Shown in pieces: positions 26,781-33,420 of a stretch of 33,420 nucleotides of DNA. The first letter of the stretch is position 1. The number at the start of each line of letters is the position of its first letter. A program made the position numbers and the translations under genes. The DNA is from Microcaldota archaeon (GTDB taxonomy: Archaea > Micrarchaeota > Micrarchaeia > Anstonellales > Bilamarchaeaceae): positions 1-33,420 of the forward strand of contig WJMK01000007.1 of NCBI GenBank assembly GCA_014727975.1, in the 5' to 3' direction. The notes beneath the pieces are model-generated. The model worked only from the letters and a program-made list of their open reading frames with translations. It did not search any database and was not told the origin of the DNA.

Positions 26781-27505
26781 TTTCCCTGAAAAACTTTTCC
26801 CTTTCATTTAAGGACAGGCAGGTGCTGCGCGGCCTGGATTTCGCCATTGGCAAAGGGGAGGCCCTTGGCATTTCCGGAAGCATGGGCTCAGGCAAAACCT
26901 CCCTGCTCTATTGCATGAAGGGAATAATCCCCCACCTGAAGAAAGGGAAGGTTTCCGGGAAGCTACAGGTAAATGGAATGGAGAAAAACAAGCTCCGCAG
27001 GGACGTGGGGATTGTTTTCCAGGACCCAAATGACCAGATTTTTTCCAAAAGCGTTTACGATGAGGTGCGCTTTGGGCTAAAGAACCACGGCTTCCGAAGC
27101 CCGATACTGGAGGAAAAAATTGAGGGCGCGCTTAATATGGTGGGGCTCTGGAGCCGCAGGGAAGATGACCCTTTCGAGCTTTCCCACGGGCAGAGGCAGA
27201 AGCTTGCAATTGCTTCTGTTCTTGCAATGGAGCCGGACCTCATACTCCTTGATGAGCCCACCGCAAGCATGGACCACCGAACCACGCTCGAAGTTTACAA
27301 GACGCTTGGGGAGCTGCGCGAATCAGGCAAGACAATAGTGGCAGTGGAGCACGATACTGATTCGCTTGTTTCTTTTGCAGATAAGTTCCTTATCCTGGAC
27401 CATGGCCTCCAGAAGGCCTTCGGGGATGAGGATGTTTTTTCGCTTCCGGAAGTTGCAGAAGCAGGGGTAAAGATACCATGGGGCTTAAAAGAAAAGCAGG
27501 GCTGA
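26777..27505 (+). CDS. ecfA: ECF transporter ATP-binding protein
   Basis: Walker A GSMGSGKTSLL, signature LSHGQRQKLAIASVLAM, Walker B LILLDEPTAS. Confidence 0.92.
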   Translation: MISLKNFSLSFKDRQVLRGLDFAIGKGEALGISGSMGSGKTSLLYCMKGIIPHLKKGKVSGKLQVNGMEKNKLRRDVGIVFQDPNDQIFSKSVYDEVRFGLKNHGFRSPILEEKIEGALNMVGLWSRREDDPFELSHGQRQKLAIASVLAMEPDLILLDEPTASMDHRTTLEVYKTLGELRESGKTIVAVEHDTDSLVSFADKFLILDHGLQKAFGDEDVFSLPEVAEAGVKIPWGLKEKQG

Positions 27506-28014
27506 TTGCAGCCATTCTCCTGGTGCTTGCTGCCGTTCTTACACCCCTGGAGTATGCCCCTGCAGCCCTATTCCTGCTCATTCTATGGGCAGCTTACCAC
27601 GGAGTTTCCATTATTGCCGCGCTTGCAGCCACAGTTGTTTTCTCCATTATGCTCGGGATTTCTGCATTAATACTTGGGTTTGGTTTTGAGCATTCCATAC
27701 TTACCTCAATCCGCGCAGTCTCAATCCTGCTCCCTGCTTATGTGTACTTTTCCTACAGCTCGATGCAGGAGCTCATGGAGACGCTGGAATCCTTAGGGGT
27801 CCCCAGGGATTTCTCATTCATGTTCTCTATTACGGTTCCCTATGCGCATGTAATAGGGAGAAAGGCAAAGCAGGTGCGCATTGCCCAGAAAAGCAGGGGC
27901 TCCCGCTCCCCATGGGCAGTAATCATGCCTCTCCTGAATTTTGTGTTTGAGCGGGCAAGAATGCTTGCAATTTCAATTGAGTGCAGGGGATGGTTTCCTG
28001 GCTCCAAAGGTTAA
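27478..28014 (+). CDS. ecfT: ECF transporter T component, short form
   Basis: TM protein with the two xRG coupling motifs (AQKSRG, ECRGW); overlaps ATPase gene by 28 nt. Confidence 0.82.
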   Translation: MGLKRKAGLIAAILLVLAAVLTPLEYAPAALFLLILWAAYHGVSIIAALAATVVFSIMLGISALILGFGFEHSILTSIRAVSILLPAYVYFSYSSMQELMETLESLGVPRDFSFMFSITVPYAHVIGRKAKQVRIAQKSRGSRSPWAVIMPLLNFVFERARMLAISIECRGWFPGSKG

Positions 28015-28024
28015 GAATATAAAT
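28008..28024 (+). promoter_or_regulatory. Promoter-like element AGGTTAAGAATATAAAT (copy 1)
   Basis: 17-nt exact match to 29257-29273; BRE/TATA-like. Confidence 0.55.
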
Positions 28025-28064
28025 GCCCGGAGGGAAGAATATCCCACACCTGATTGTTGATTGC

Positions 28065-29252
28065 ATGGAGAAAATGGAACGGCTCACCAGGCTTAAGGAA
28101 CGGCATTCCGCCCTTGAAAAAAGAATCAACAGCATCGGCAAGGAATATTTCCAGGAGAGCCTCCGCCTCTCCATGGAGCTCGGCGAATTAATCGAGGAAA
28201 TAGAGTCAACGCAGGAAAGGGAAAAAATCCCGAGAAACCAGGTCCTCAGCGCAAAGATAAAAATCGTGAAATACGGAATCAAGCTTTCCAAAAGGCTGAA
28301 ATATTTTGAAGAGGAAGTCGTAATCCAGTTTGACAGGGGCAATATCACAAAGGAATTTGGCAAAAGCCTGATTTCAGTTACAAAGCGCATTAAAGACAAC
28401 AAGATGCATCTTGCAAAGCAGGAGTTCAGGCAGTTCCAGGGCATCATCGACCTGAGCAGGGAACATGATGAATCCAGTGCCAGGCTTGAGTCTGAAGCCA
28501 AGGCACTAAGGAAGGAACAGTACCGCATAAAGGAGCTGCTTAAGGGCCTTTCCTGGCTCGATTCCCAGAGCGTGGACCTAGAAAAGGCCCGCAGGCACGA
28601 GCACTACCTTGAAAAGCTGGAAGAGCTTGGGAAGCTGAGGGAGGATTACCTGCATTCCCTTCTTTCCAGGCCTGTTTCTTCCCTGCTTGCGGAGGCAGCC
28701 CCCCTTAAAGAACACCTTCCTGATTTCCCCTCAGAATCCGAAATGGCAGAAATGAGGCAATTCTTTTCCGCCTACCCTGCAATCGGGGAATCCAGCCTGA
28801 ATAAGCTCTGCGGCATGTTCTCTTTCAGCGAAAAAAAGCTTTCCCACATGTGCCCGGAAACCTCCAGGTTCAGGAAAACCCTGCTTCCGCACAAGGCATG
28901 GTTTGAGTCCATGCGCACCCTGGACCTTTCCAGCTTCCTTGTTTTGGAGGAGGGCGATGAAGCGATGCCTGGCTTTTATTCGGAACATGTTCCAGGGGCG
29001 CAAAAAATAGCTGAAGGGCTCCGCATCCCCCCCAGGGAAAGGGCAGCCGCGCTGCAGGAATACAAAAAGAAGCAGGAGATAGAGAAAAAGCGGAAGGAGC
29101 TTTCGGCATATTCCAAAGAAGGCCTGGAAAAGGAACTGGAGGAAACAGAGTCTCTCCTTGGGTTCCTTGAATCTGCCCCTGGTCCCGAAGAGGAGCCCCA
29201 GGGCCAAAACCAGGGTTTGCTTTCAAGAATCTCCTCTTTTTTCAAAACATGA
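28065..29252 (+). CDS. Hypothetical coiled-coil protein
   Basis: Long helical/coiled-coil ORF; start moved to ATG 28065 because the TATA-like element overlaps the track start at 28023. Confidence 0.7.
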   Translation: MEKMERLTRLKERHSALEKRINSIGKEYFQESLRLSMELGELIEEIESTQEREKIPRNQVLSAKIKIVKYGIKLSKRLKYFEEEVVIQFDRGNITKEFGKSLISVTKRIKDNKMHLAKQEFRQFQGIIDLSREHDESSARLESEAKALRKEQYRIKELLKGLSWLDSQSVDLEKARRHEHYLEKLEELGKLREDYLHSLLSRPVSSLLAEAAPLKEHLPDFPSESEMAEMRQFFSAYPAIGESSLNKLCGMFSFSEKKLSHMCPETSRFRKTLLPHKAWFESMRTLDLSSFLVLEEGDEAMPGFYSEHVPGAQKIAEGLRIPPRERAAALQEYKKKQEIEKKRKELSAYSKEGLEKELEETESLLGFLESAPGPEEEPQGQNQGLLSRISSFFKT

Positions 29253-29256
29253 ACCG

Positions 29257-29273
29257 AGGTTAAGAATATAAAT
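29257..29273 (+). promoter_or_regulatory. Promoter-like element AGGTTAAGAATATAAAT (copy 2), upstream of trkH
   Basis: TATA-like element ending about 21 nt before ATG 29295. Confidence 0.6.
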
Positions 29274-29294
29274 ATTCAAGGATAGTGGTTTTTG

Positions 29295-30746
29295 ATGCTG
29301 TTCCTCAAGAGGCTCGCAGTTCTGATGTTTTATGCAGCATTGCCACTGCTCATACCCCTGGGCTACAGCCTTTACCTTGAAGACGGGGCCTGGGCGCCCA
29401 TCGCATTCACAATACTCGTGCTCGCCCTCCCTGCAGTCCCCGAGCTCCTGAGACATATTTTCCAGAACATAAAGAATTTCATTCTTTCTATTTTCAAGCC
29501 GGATACCCCGTTCAATTACGCGAACCTCCTGGACCTTGAGAAGATGCGCGAGGAGGTTTCTGAGCTTACCCTGGGACAGATTCTTGCGCTTGTCTCGGCT
29601 GCATGGCTCATTATCCCTGCAATCTCCTGCATCCCCTATCTTGCATACTCTTTTGGGCCGGTGGATGCATATTTTGAATCTATTTCCGGATGGACTTCCA
29701 CAGGGCTTTCCGCCCTCCCGAATTTGGACGGGCTCCCGCCCAGCATAATACTTTACAGGAGCACAACCCAGTGGGTTGGCGGCCTGGGAATTGTTATTTT
29801 GATGCTTACTGTGATGAAGGGAAGGGAAGCAAAACATTTCCTCAGGGCAGAGGGGCGCACACCCACGGACGTGGGGATAAGCCGGACTGCGGGCTCCATC
29901 TGGGGGGTTTACCTCCTGCTCACGCTTATCGGAATCGCGCTCCTCTATGCAGTTGGATTTAACCCTCTGAATTCCGTGAACCTTGTTTTTGCAGGGGTCT
30001 CAAACGGAGGATTTTTCCCGTTCAATTCCTACACTTTCAATGATTTCCAGAAGTTTGCCCTTGCAGGCCTTATGTTCGGGGGCGCAACCAGTTTTATTTT
30101 CTACAAGAACCTTCTTGCCCGCAAGTTCAGGGAAGCATTCCTGGATGAGGAGCTCTGGCTTTACATTATGATTACCCTGGTTGCGGTTGCCCTTATCTAC
30201 ATTGTGAGCCACGAAGGGCTGTACAATACCCTTCTAAATTCAATCTCCGCAATTGCATGCGGGGGATTTGCAATCGGAGACCTCTCCATCATGGGCGCAT
30301 TTCCCATCTACATCCTCATCCTCCTGATGCTAATGGGGGGGATGATGGGCTCCACCACCGGAGGGATGAAGCTCTGGAGAATACTGGTAGTGCTTAAATC
30401 CATCCTGCGCAATATTAAGTCCGCATTCCTCCCTCCAGGAGCAGTCCAGGTTGTAAAGATAAACGGGCGGCCGATAAGCGAGGAATTCATTGTGGAAAGC
30501 TCCACATTTATTTTTGCATACGTGATTCTTTTCCTTTTTGGCTCCGGGGTGCTGATGGCGATAAATTATGAGATTGAGGATTCCATGTTCATGATTGCCT
30601 CTGCGCTCGGGAACGTGGGGCTTGCGATAATCCCCATCCCTGCAATGGCCCAGGGAACTAAGATATTTTTAATTGCTTTGATGTATTTAGGTCGTATTGA
30701 GATTTTCCCGAGTCTCGCACTCATGAGGTACCTGCTGAGGAGATAA
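29295..30746 (+). CDS. trkH: Trk-type potassium uptake membrane subunit TrkH
   Basis: WTSTGLSAL, YRSTTQWVGGLGIV, GMMGSTTGGMKLWR pore/selectivity motifs; next to TrkA. Confidence 0.94.
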   Translation: MLFLKRLAVLMFYAALPLLIPLGYSLYLEDGAWAPIAFTILVLALPAVPELLRHIFQNIKNFILSIFKPDTPFNYANLLDLEKMREEVSELTLGQILALVSAAWLIIPAISCIPYLAYSFGPVDAYFESISGWTSTGLSALPNLDGLPPSIILYRSTTQWVGGLGIVILMLTVMKGREAKHFLRAEGRTPTDVGISRTAGSIWGVYLLLTLIGIALLYAVGFNPLNSVNLVFAGVSNGGFFPFNSYTFNDFQKFALAGLMFGGATSFIFYKNLLARKFREAFLDEELWLYIMITLVAVALIYIVSHEGLYNTLLNSISAIACGGFAIGDLSIMGAFPIYILILLMLMGGMMGSTTGGMKLWRILVVLKSILRNIKSAFLPPGAVQVVKINGRPISEEFIVESSTFIFAYVILFLFGSGVLMAINYEIEDSMFMIASALGNVGLAIIPIPAMAQGTKIFLIALMYLGRIEIFPSLALMRYLLRR

Positions 30747-30747
30747 G

Positions 30748-31359
30748 ATGAAGATTCAGATATTTGGCGCTGGAAGGGTTGGAACTAACCTTGCAAAGCT
30801 TTTGGAGAAAAAGCACGAGGTTACTATTGTGGATATAGATAAGGAGGTTTGCGACCAGCTCGCAAGCGAATCCGATTTCAATGTAATACATGGGGACACC
30901 ACCGACCCTGCGCTCCTGGATGAGCTAAAGCTAGGGGAAGCAGACTTTATTTTTGCAGTTACCGGGCATGAGGAAGCCAACTTCCTTATTGCACTCTATG
31001 CAAAACAGGCAAAATGCAAGAGAGTAATCTGCCGTGCCTCAGAACCCAAGTACTCAAAACTGATGCAGAGGCTTGAGGTTGAGCCGCTCCTGCCTGAGTT
31101 CACGCTTGCGCGCGAGCTTGCAAGCATGGTGATGCACCCGGTGATTACACTTCTCCTGGACCCGCGCTTCTCCCAGATTGAGATGATTGAGAAGCCTGTT
31201 GCAGGAGGGATTGACGGAAAAACTGTTGCAGAGGCATGCGAGAAGGAAAAGGCCACGATTGCCGCAATTTATGATGGGGAGAATTTCCGGCCTGCTGCCC
31301 CGGACCTTAAGCTGCAGAAAGGCATGAAGGTCGTGATTGTAAAGCACAATCCCAAGTAA
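30748..31359 (+). CDS. trkA: Trk potassium uptake regulatory subunit TrkA (RCK N + C)
   Basis: IFGAGRVGTNLAKLLEKKHEVTIVDID Rossmann motif; RCK_C tail. Confidence 0.95.
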   Translation: MKIQIFGAGRVGTNLAKLLEKKHEVTIVDIDKEVCDQLASESDFNVIHGDTTDPALLDELKLGEADFIFAVTGHEEANFLIALYAKQAKCKRVICRASEPKYSKLMQRLEVEPLLPEFTLARELASMVMHPVITLLLDPRFSQIEMIEKPVAGGIDGKTVAEACEKEKATIAAIYDGENFRPAAPDLKLQKGMKVVIVKHNPK

Positions 31360-31394
31360 ACACTTTAAAAAACAAACCTTCCACTACTCCAACT

Positions 31395-31820
31395 ATGCCC
31401 CCCGGATATAAGTTAGGAAGGATGGACAGGGGTGCTGTTGCCCGTCCCTATAAGTCATCCCGTTCTGGAAATGGAAGGGCAGGCCCTGACCGCAATGCCC
31501 TTTCCCATGCAGAGAAAAAAGAATTAGACAAGAGGTTGCTCAGGGCAGTCAGCAGCTCCTCTGATTCCAGAAAACTTGTCTCCCTGCTTGAGCGGGGAGC
31601 TGACCCAAATGCGAGGGACAGGAAGCAGGACCTGACTGCTCTCATGATTGCTGCGCGCAAGGGCAAGGCAGGTTTTGTCGGGGTGCTTCTTGATTTCGGG
31701 GCGGACCCGCACTTGAAAGGCCATGGAAGCTCAACTGCATATGAGCTTGCCCAAACCTGGGGCCACTGGGACGTGCTTGATGTTTTCCGTGAAAAAAGGG
31801 CAAATACTGTTTACGATTAG
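31395..31820 (+). CDS. Ankyrin-repeat protein
   Basis: LVSLLERGADPNARDRKQDLTALMIAARKGKAGFVGVLLDFGADPHLKGHGSSTAYELAQ. Confidence 0.85.
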   Translation: MPPGYKLGRMDRGAVARPYKSSRSGNGRAGPDRNALSHAEKKELDKRLLRAVSSSSDSRKLVSLLERGADPNARDRKQDLTALMIAARKGKAGFVGVLLDFGADPHLKGHGSSTAYELAQTWGHWDVLDVFREKRANTVYD

Positions 31821-31881
31821 GCTTCCATATAATATTAAAAACACTTTGATAGAACTTTAGTTCGCTTACAGGTGTATTTGA

Positions 31882-32106
31882 ATGACAGAAAAAAGACCTT
31901 TTGATGTTTTGAACAACGCACTGAACAACACTGTTGTTATTGGCCTTAAGGGAGGAGTGACCTTCCGCGGCATCCTTGCTGCGTATGATGTCCACATGAA
32001 CCTGGTGCTCGAGAAAACCGAGCTCCTTGAGAACGATGAAGTGAAGAAGGGCATCGGAACCTGCCTCCTCCGCGGAGACAGCGTTGTCTATATCTCCCCT
32101 TCCTAG
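31882..32106 (+). CDS. Sm-like (Lsm) archaeal protein
   Basis: RPFDVLNNALNNTVVIGLKGGVTFRGILAAYDVHMNLVLE (Sm1), LLRGDSVVYISP (Sm2). Confidence 0.94.
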   Translation: MTEKRPFDVLNNALNNTVVIGLKGGVTFRGILAAYDVHMNLVLEKTELLENDEVKKGIGTCLLRGDSVVYISPS

Positions 32107-32151
32107 CCGAACCACAGAGGGGAGTTCTCTCCCCAACTTAGTCTTTATGTC

Positions 32152-32223
32152 GGGCTTGTAGCTCAGTAGTAGAGCGCTCCCTTGGCATGGGAGAGGCCGG
32201 GGGTGCGACTCCCCCCAAGTCCA
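32152..32223 (+). tRNA. tRNA-Ala (anticodon GGC), no intron, CCA not encoded
   Basis: Acceptor GGGCTTG/CAAGTCC, D stem GCTC/GAGC, anticodon arm CTCCC-TTGGCAT-GGGAG, T arm GGGGG-TGCGACT-CCCCC. Confidence 0.92.
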
Positions 32224-32346
32224 TGGAATTTTTCGCTGCTGTTTTAACCTGAGGTAAAAATTTCTGTAAAAACATGACCCGTTTTACGCTAGTCTTTTTG
32301 TGTTCTGCACCCAAAGAAAAAGCATTTTCAGATATTACTCTTTGTT

Positions 32347-32763
32347 TTACTTGAACGGGTTTGTTGCATTCATCCACTTTACTTTCTCAAAATCCTTTTC
32401 ATTTTCGGTAAGAATTTCCTTAATCCCGTTTTCCTGCATTGTTGCAGCGAGGAGCGCATCAAAGAAATGGATTCCATAAGCATTAGAAACGGAAAGCGCT
32501 TCAACCACAGTGCCCCCGGAATACTCCAACAGCGTAGAAAGCTTCATGAACCCGAACAGGTACTCCTTTACTGTTTCATGGTCCACTCCGGGCCGGGCTT
32601 TCTCGCGCAGCACCCTTGAAAACTCCACCAGGTTCTGCACGCTGATGCACATCCTTTTCTCATTTACCAGTTTTTCTATTGTTTCCACTGCTTTTTTGTG
32701 CCTTTTCTCCCCTTTCTGCACGGAATAGATAAGCACGTTTGTATCCACGAGCACCTTACTCAT
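32347..32763 (-). CDS. vapC: PIN-domain ribonuclease toxin, VapC family
   Basis: VLVDTNVLIYS, NLVEFSRVL, FDALLAATMQENGIKEILTENEKDF PIN acidic residues. Confidence 0.92.
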   Translation of the reverse strand: MSKVLVDTNVLIYSVQKGEKRHKKAVETIEKLVNEKRMCISVQNLVEFSRVLREKARPGVDHETVKEYLFGFMKLSTLLEYSGGTVVEALSVSNAYGIHFFDALLAATMQENGIKEILTENEKDFEKVKWMNATNPFK

Positions 32764-32989
32764 AAATCTCAGCCCGCTTCTTGTACATCCTGTAGCTGAA
32801 GCTCACTCCCTCCTTCAGCTTCCTGAAGAATTCCTCTTTGAGCTCTGTTTTGCTCTTTTTCTCCATCCCTCTAAGGGCTTCAGAGACAATCTCGCTGAGT
32901 GAGCCTTTCTTCCCCCCGTATTTCTCCTGCGCAAGCTTCCTTAGCTTTTTTTCATCTTCATCGTCAAGTGAAAGGTAAATGTTTCCCAT
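32756..32989 (-). CDS. vapB: VapB-type antitoxin
   Basis: 77 aa, YLSLDDEDEKKLRKLAQEKYGGKKGSLSEIVSEALRGM ribbon-helix-helix-like; overlaps vapC start. Confidence 0.82.
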   Translation of the reverse strand: MGNIYLSLDDEDEKKLRKLAQEKYGGKKGSLSEIVSEALRGMEKKSKTELKEEFFRKLKEGVSFSYRMYKKRAEIYE

Positions 32990-32997
32990 GTCCTCAC

Positions 32998-33022
32998 ATC
33001 CATATTTAACTATCTAATGGAT
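32998..33022. promoter_or_regulatory. Inverted repeat in vapBC promoter (candidate operator)
   Basis: ATCCAT (32998-33003) / ATGGAT (33017-33022), 13-nt spacer, 9 nt upstream of vapB ATG. Confidence 0.45.
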
Positions 33023-33078
33023 ATATAACTTTATAAACTTGCTGATTGGCTTTCCTTATTGGCTCAGCTGCACTTATT

Positions 33079-33192
33079 ATGGATGCACTTGGGGAAGCAG
33101 AAGCAGAAGAAGCCCCGGGCGCAGAAGCAATTGTTCCTGCCCTGAGCCCAAAAAGTGATAAAAAGAAGCTTCCTTTGGTTAATCCATGCTAG
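33079..33192 (+). CDS. Possible microprotein (37 aa)
   Basis: MDALGEAEAEEAPGAEAIVPALSPKSDKKKLPLVNPC*; TATA-like elements upstream. Confidence 0.3.
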   Translation: MDALGEAEAEEAPGAEAIVPALSPKSDKKKLPLVNPC

Positions 33193-33248
33193 ACCACTTT
33201 AAGCGAAACCCTTATAAATAACTTTATTTCTTAAATTAACTGGTGGTA

Positions 33249-33420
33249 ATGATGGTGCGCACATCAAAAACCCAAAAACAAAAAGAACTTTCTTCTTCTC
33301 CAGTTAAACCCCGGTTCAATAAACGCCTGCTTGAGAGGATAGGGCACAGGGCAAAAGCAAAGCTTGATGCACTCAAGAAAACCGCTATTGCCTTGGGAAT
33401 AGGGGTAATGGTTTCATGCG
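33249..33420 (+). CDS. N-terminal fragment of hypothetical exported or anchored protein (3' truncated)
   Basis: ggtggt SD, TATA cttataaata about 30 nt upstream; MMVRTSKTQKQKELSSSPVKPRFNKRLLERIGHRAKAKLDALKKTAIALGIGVMVSC. Confidence 0.65.
   Translation, partial: MMVRTSKTQKQKELSSSPVKPRFNKRLLERIGHRAKAKLDALKKTAIALGIGVMVSC

Noticed and set aside
29223-29837. 204-aa minus-strand ORF opposite trkH
   Set aside because: Antisense to conserved TrkH coding sequence; no family features.
32152-33420. Integrative element inserted at tRNA-Ala carrying vapBC
   Set aside because: No integrase and no visible direct repeat of the tRNA 3' end (CCCCCCAAGTCCA) downstream in this window; the window ends too soon to exclude it fully.
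2-33420. Defence island, transposon or prophage
   Set aside because: Apart from VapBC and a CPBP protease, no restriction, Cas, integrase, transposase or phage structural motifs were recognised on either strand.

Overview
The window is a compact archaeal chromosome segment, probably from a DPANN-type or other reduced archaeon. It is densely coding with short or overlapping gene junctions. Most genes are core archaeal functions. Translation: L7Ae tail, S28e, L24e, L40e, S15, S3Ae, S24e, S27ae, aIF5A, NAC. RNA metabolism and transcription: TruD, Trm1, ThpR, Csl4, Rpo11, Sm-like protein, Kae1. Other core genes: Ndk, dUTPase/Dcd-like, LonB, TldD/PmbA, RdgB/HAM1, endonuclease III, TatD, mevalonate kinase, an ECF transporter operon, TrkH/TrkA, a VapBC module and one tRNA-Ala(GGC). 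Two real ribosomal protein genes (L40e, S27ae) fall below the ORF-track cutoff. The most interesting signals are: (1) an unannotated 155-nt region (18027-18181) before NAC with three perfect hairpins and several mutually exclusive alternative pairings, a candidate ncRNA or leader switch; (2) a tRNA-Ala whose elbow lacks both partners of the normally invariant G18-Psi55 contact (A18/G55); (3) an interlocked divergent promoter between thpR and tldD; (4) several orphan proteins with unusual architecture (lysine-rich tail plus HEAT-like domain, long basic N-regions before a hydrophobic helix, a signal peptidase with a Cys-containing insert, a lipoprotein with a sequon-bearing acidic stalk). I did not find a clear defence island, CRISPR array or transposon. 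All family calls come from motif recognition by eye and no database search was run.
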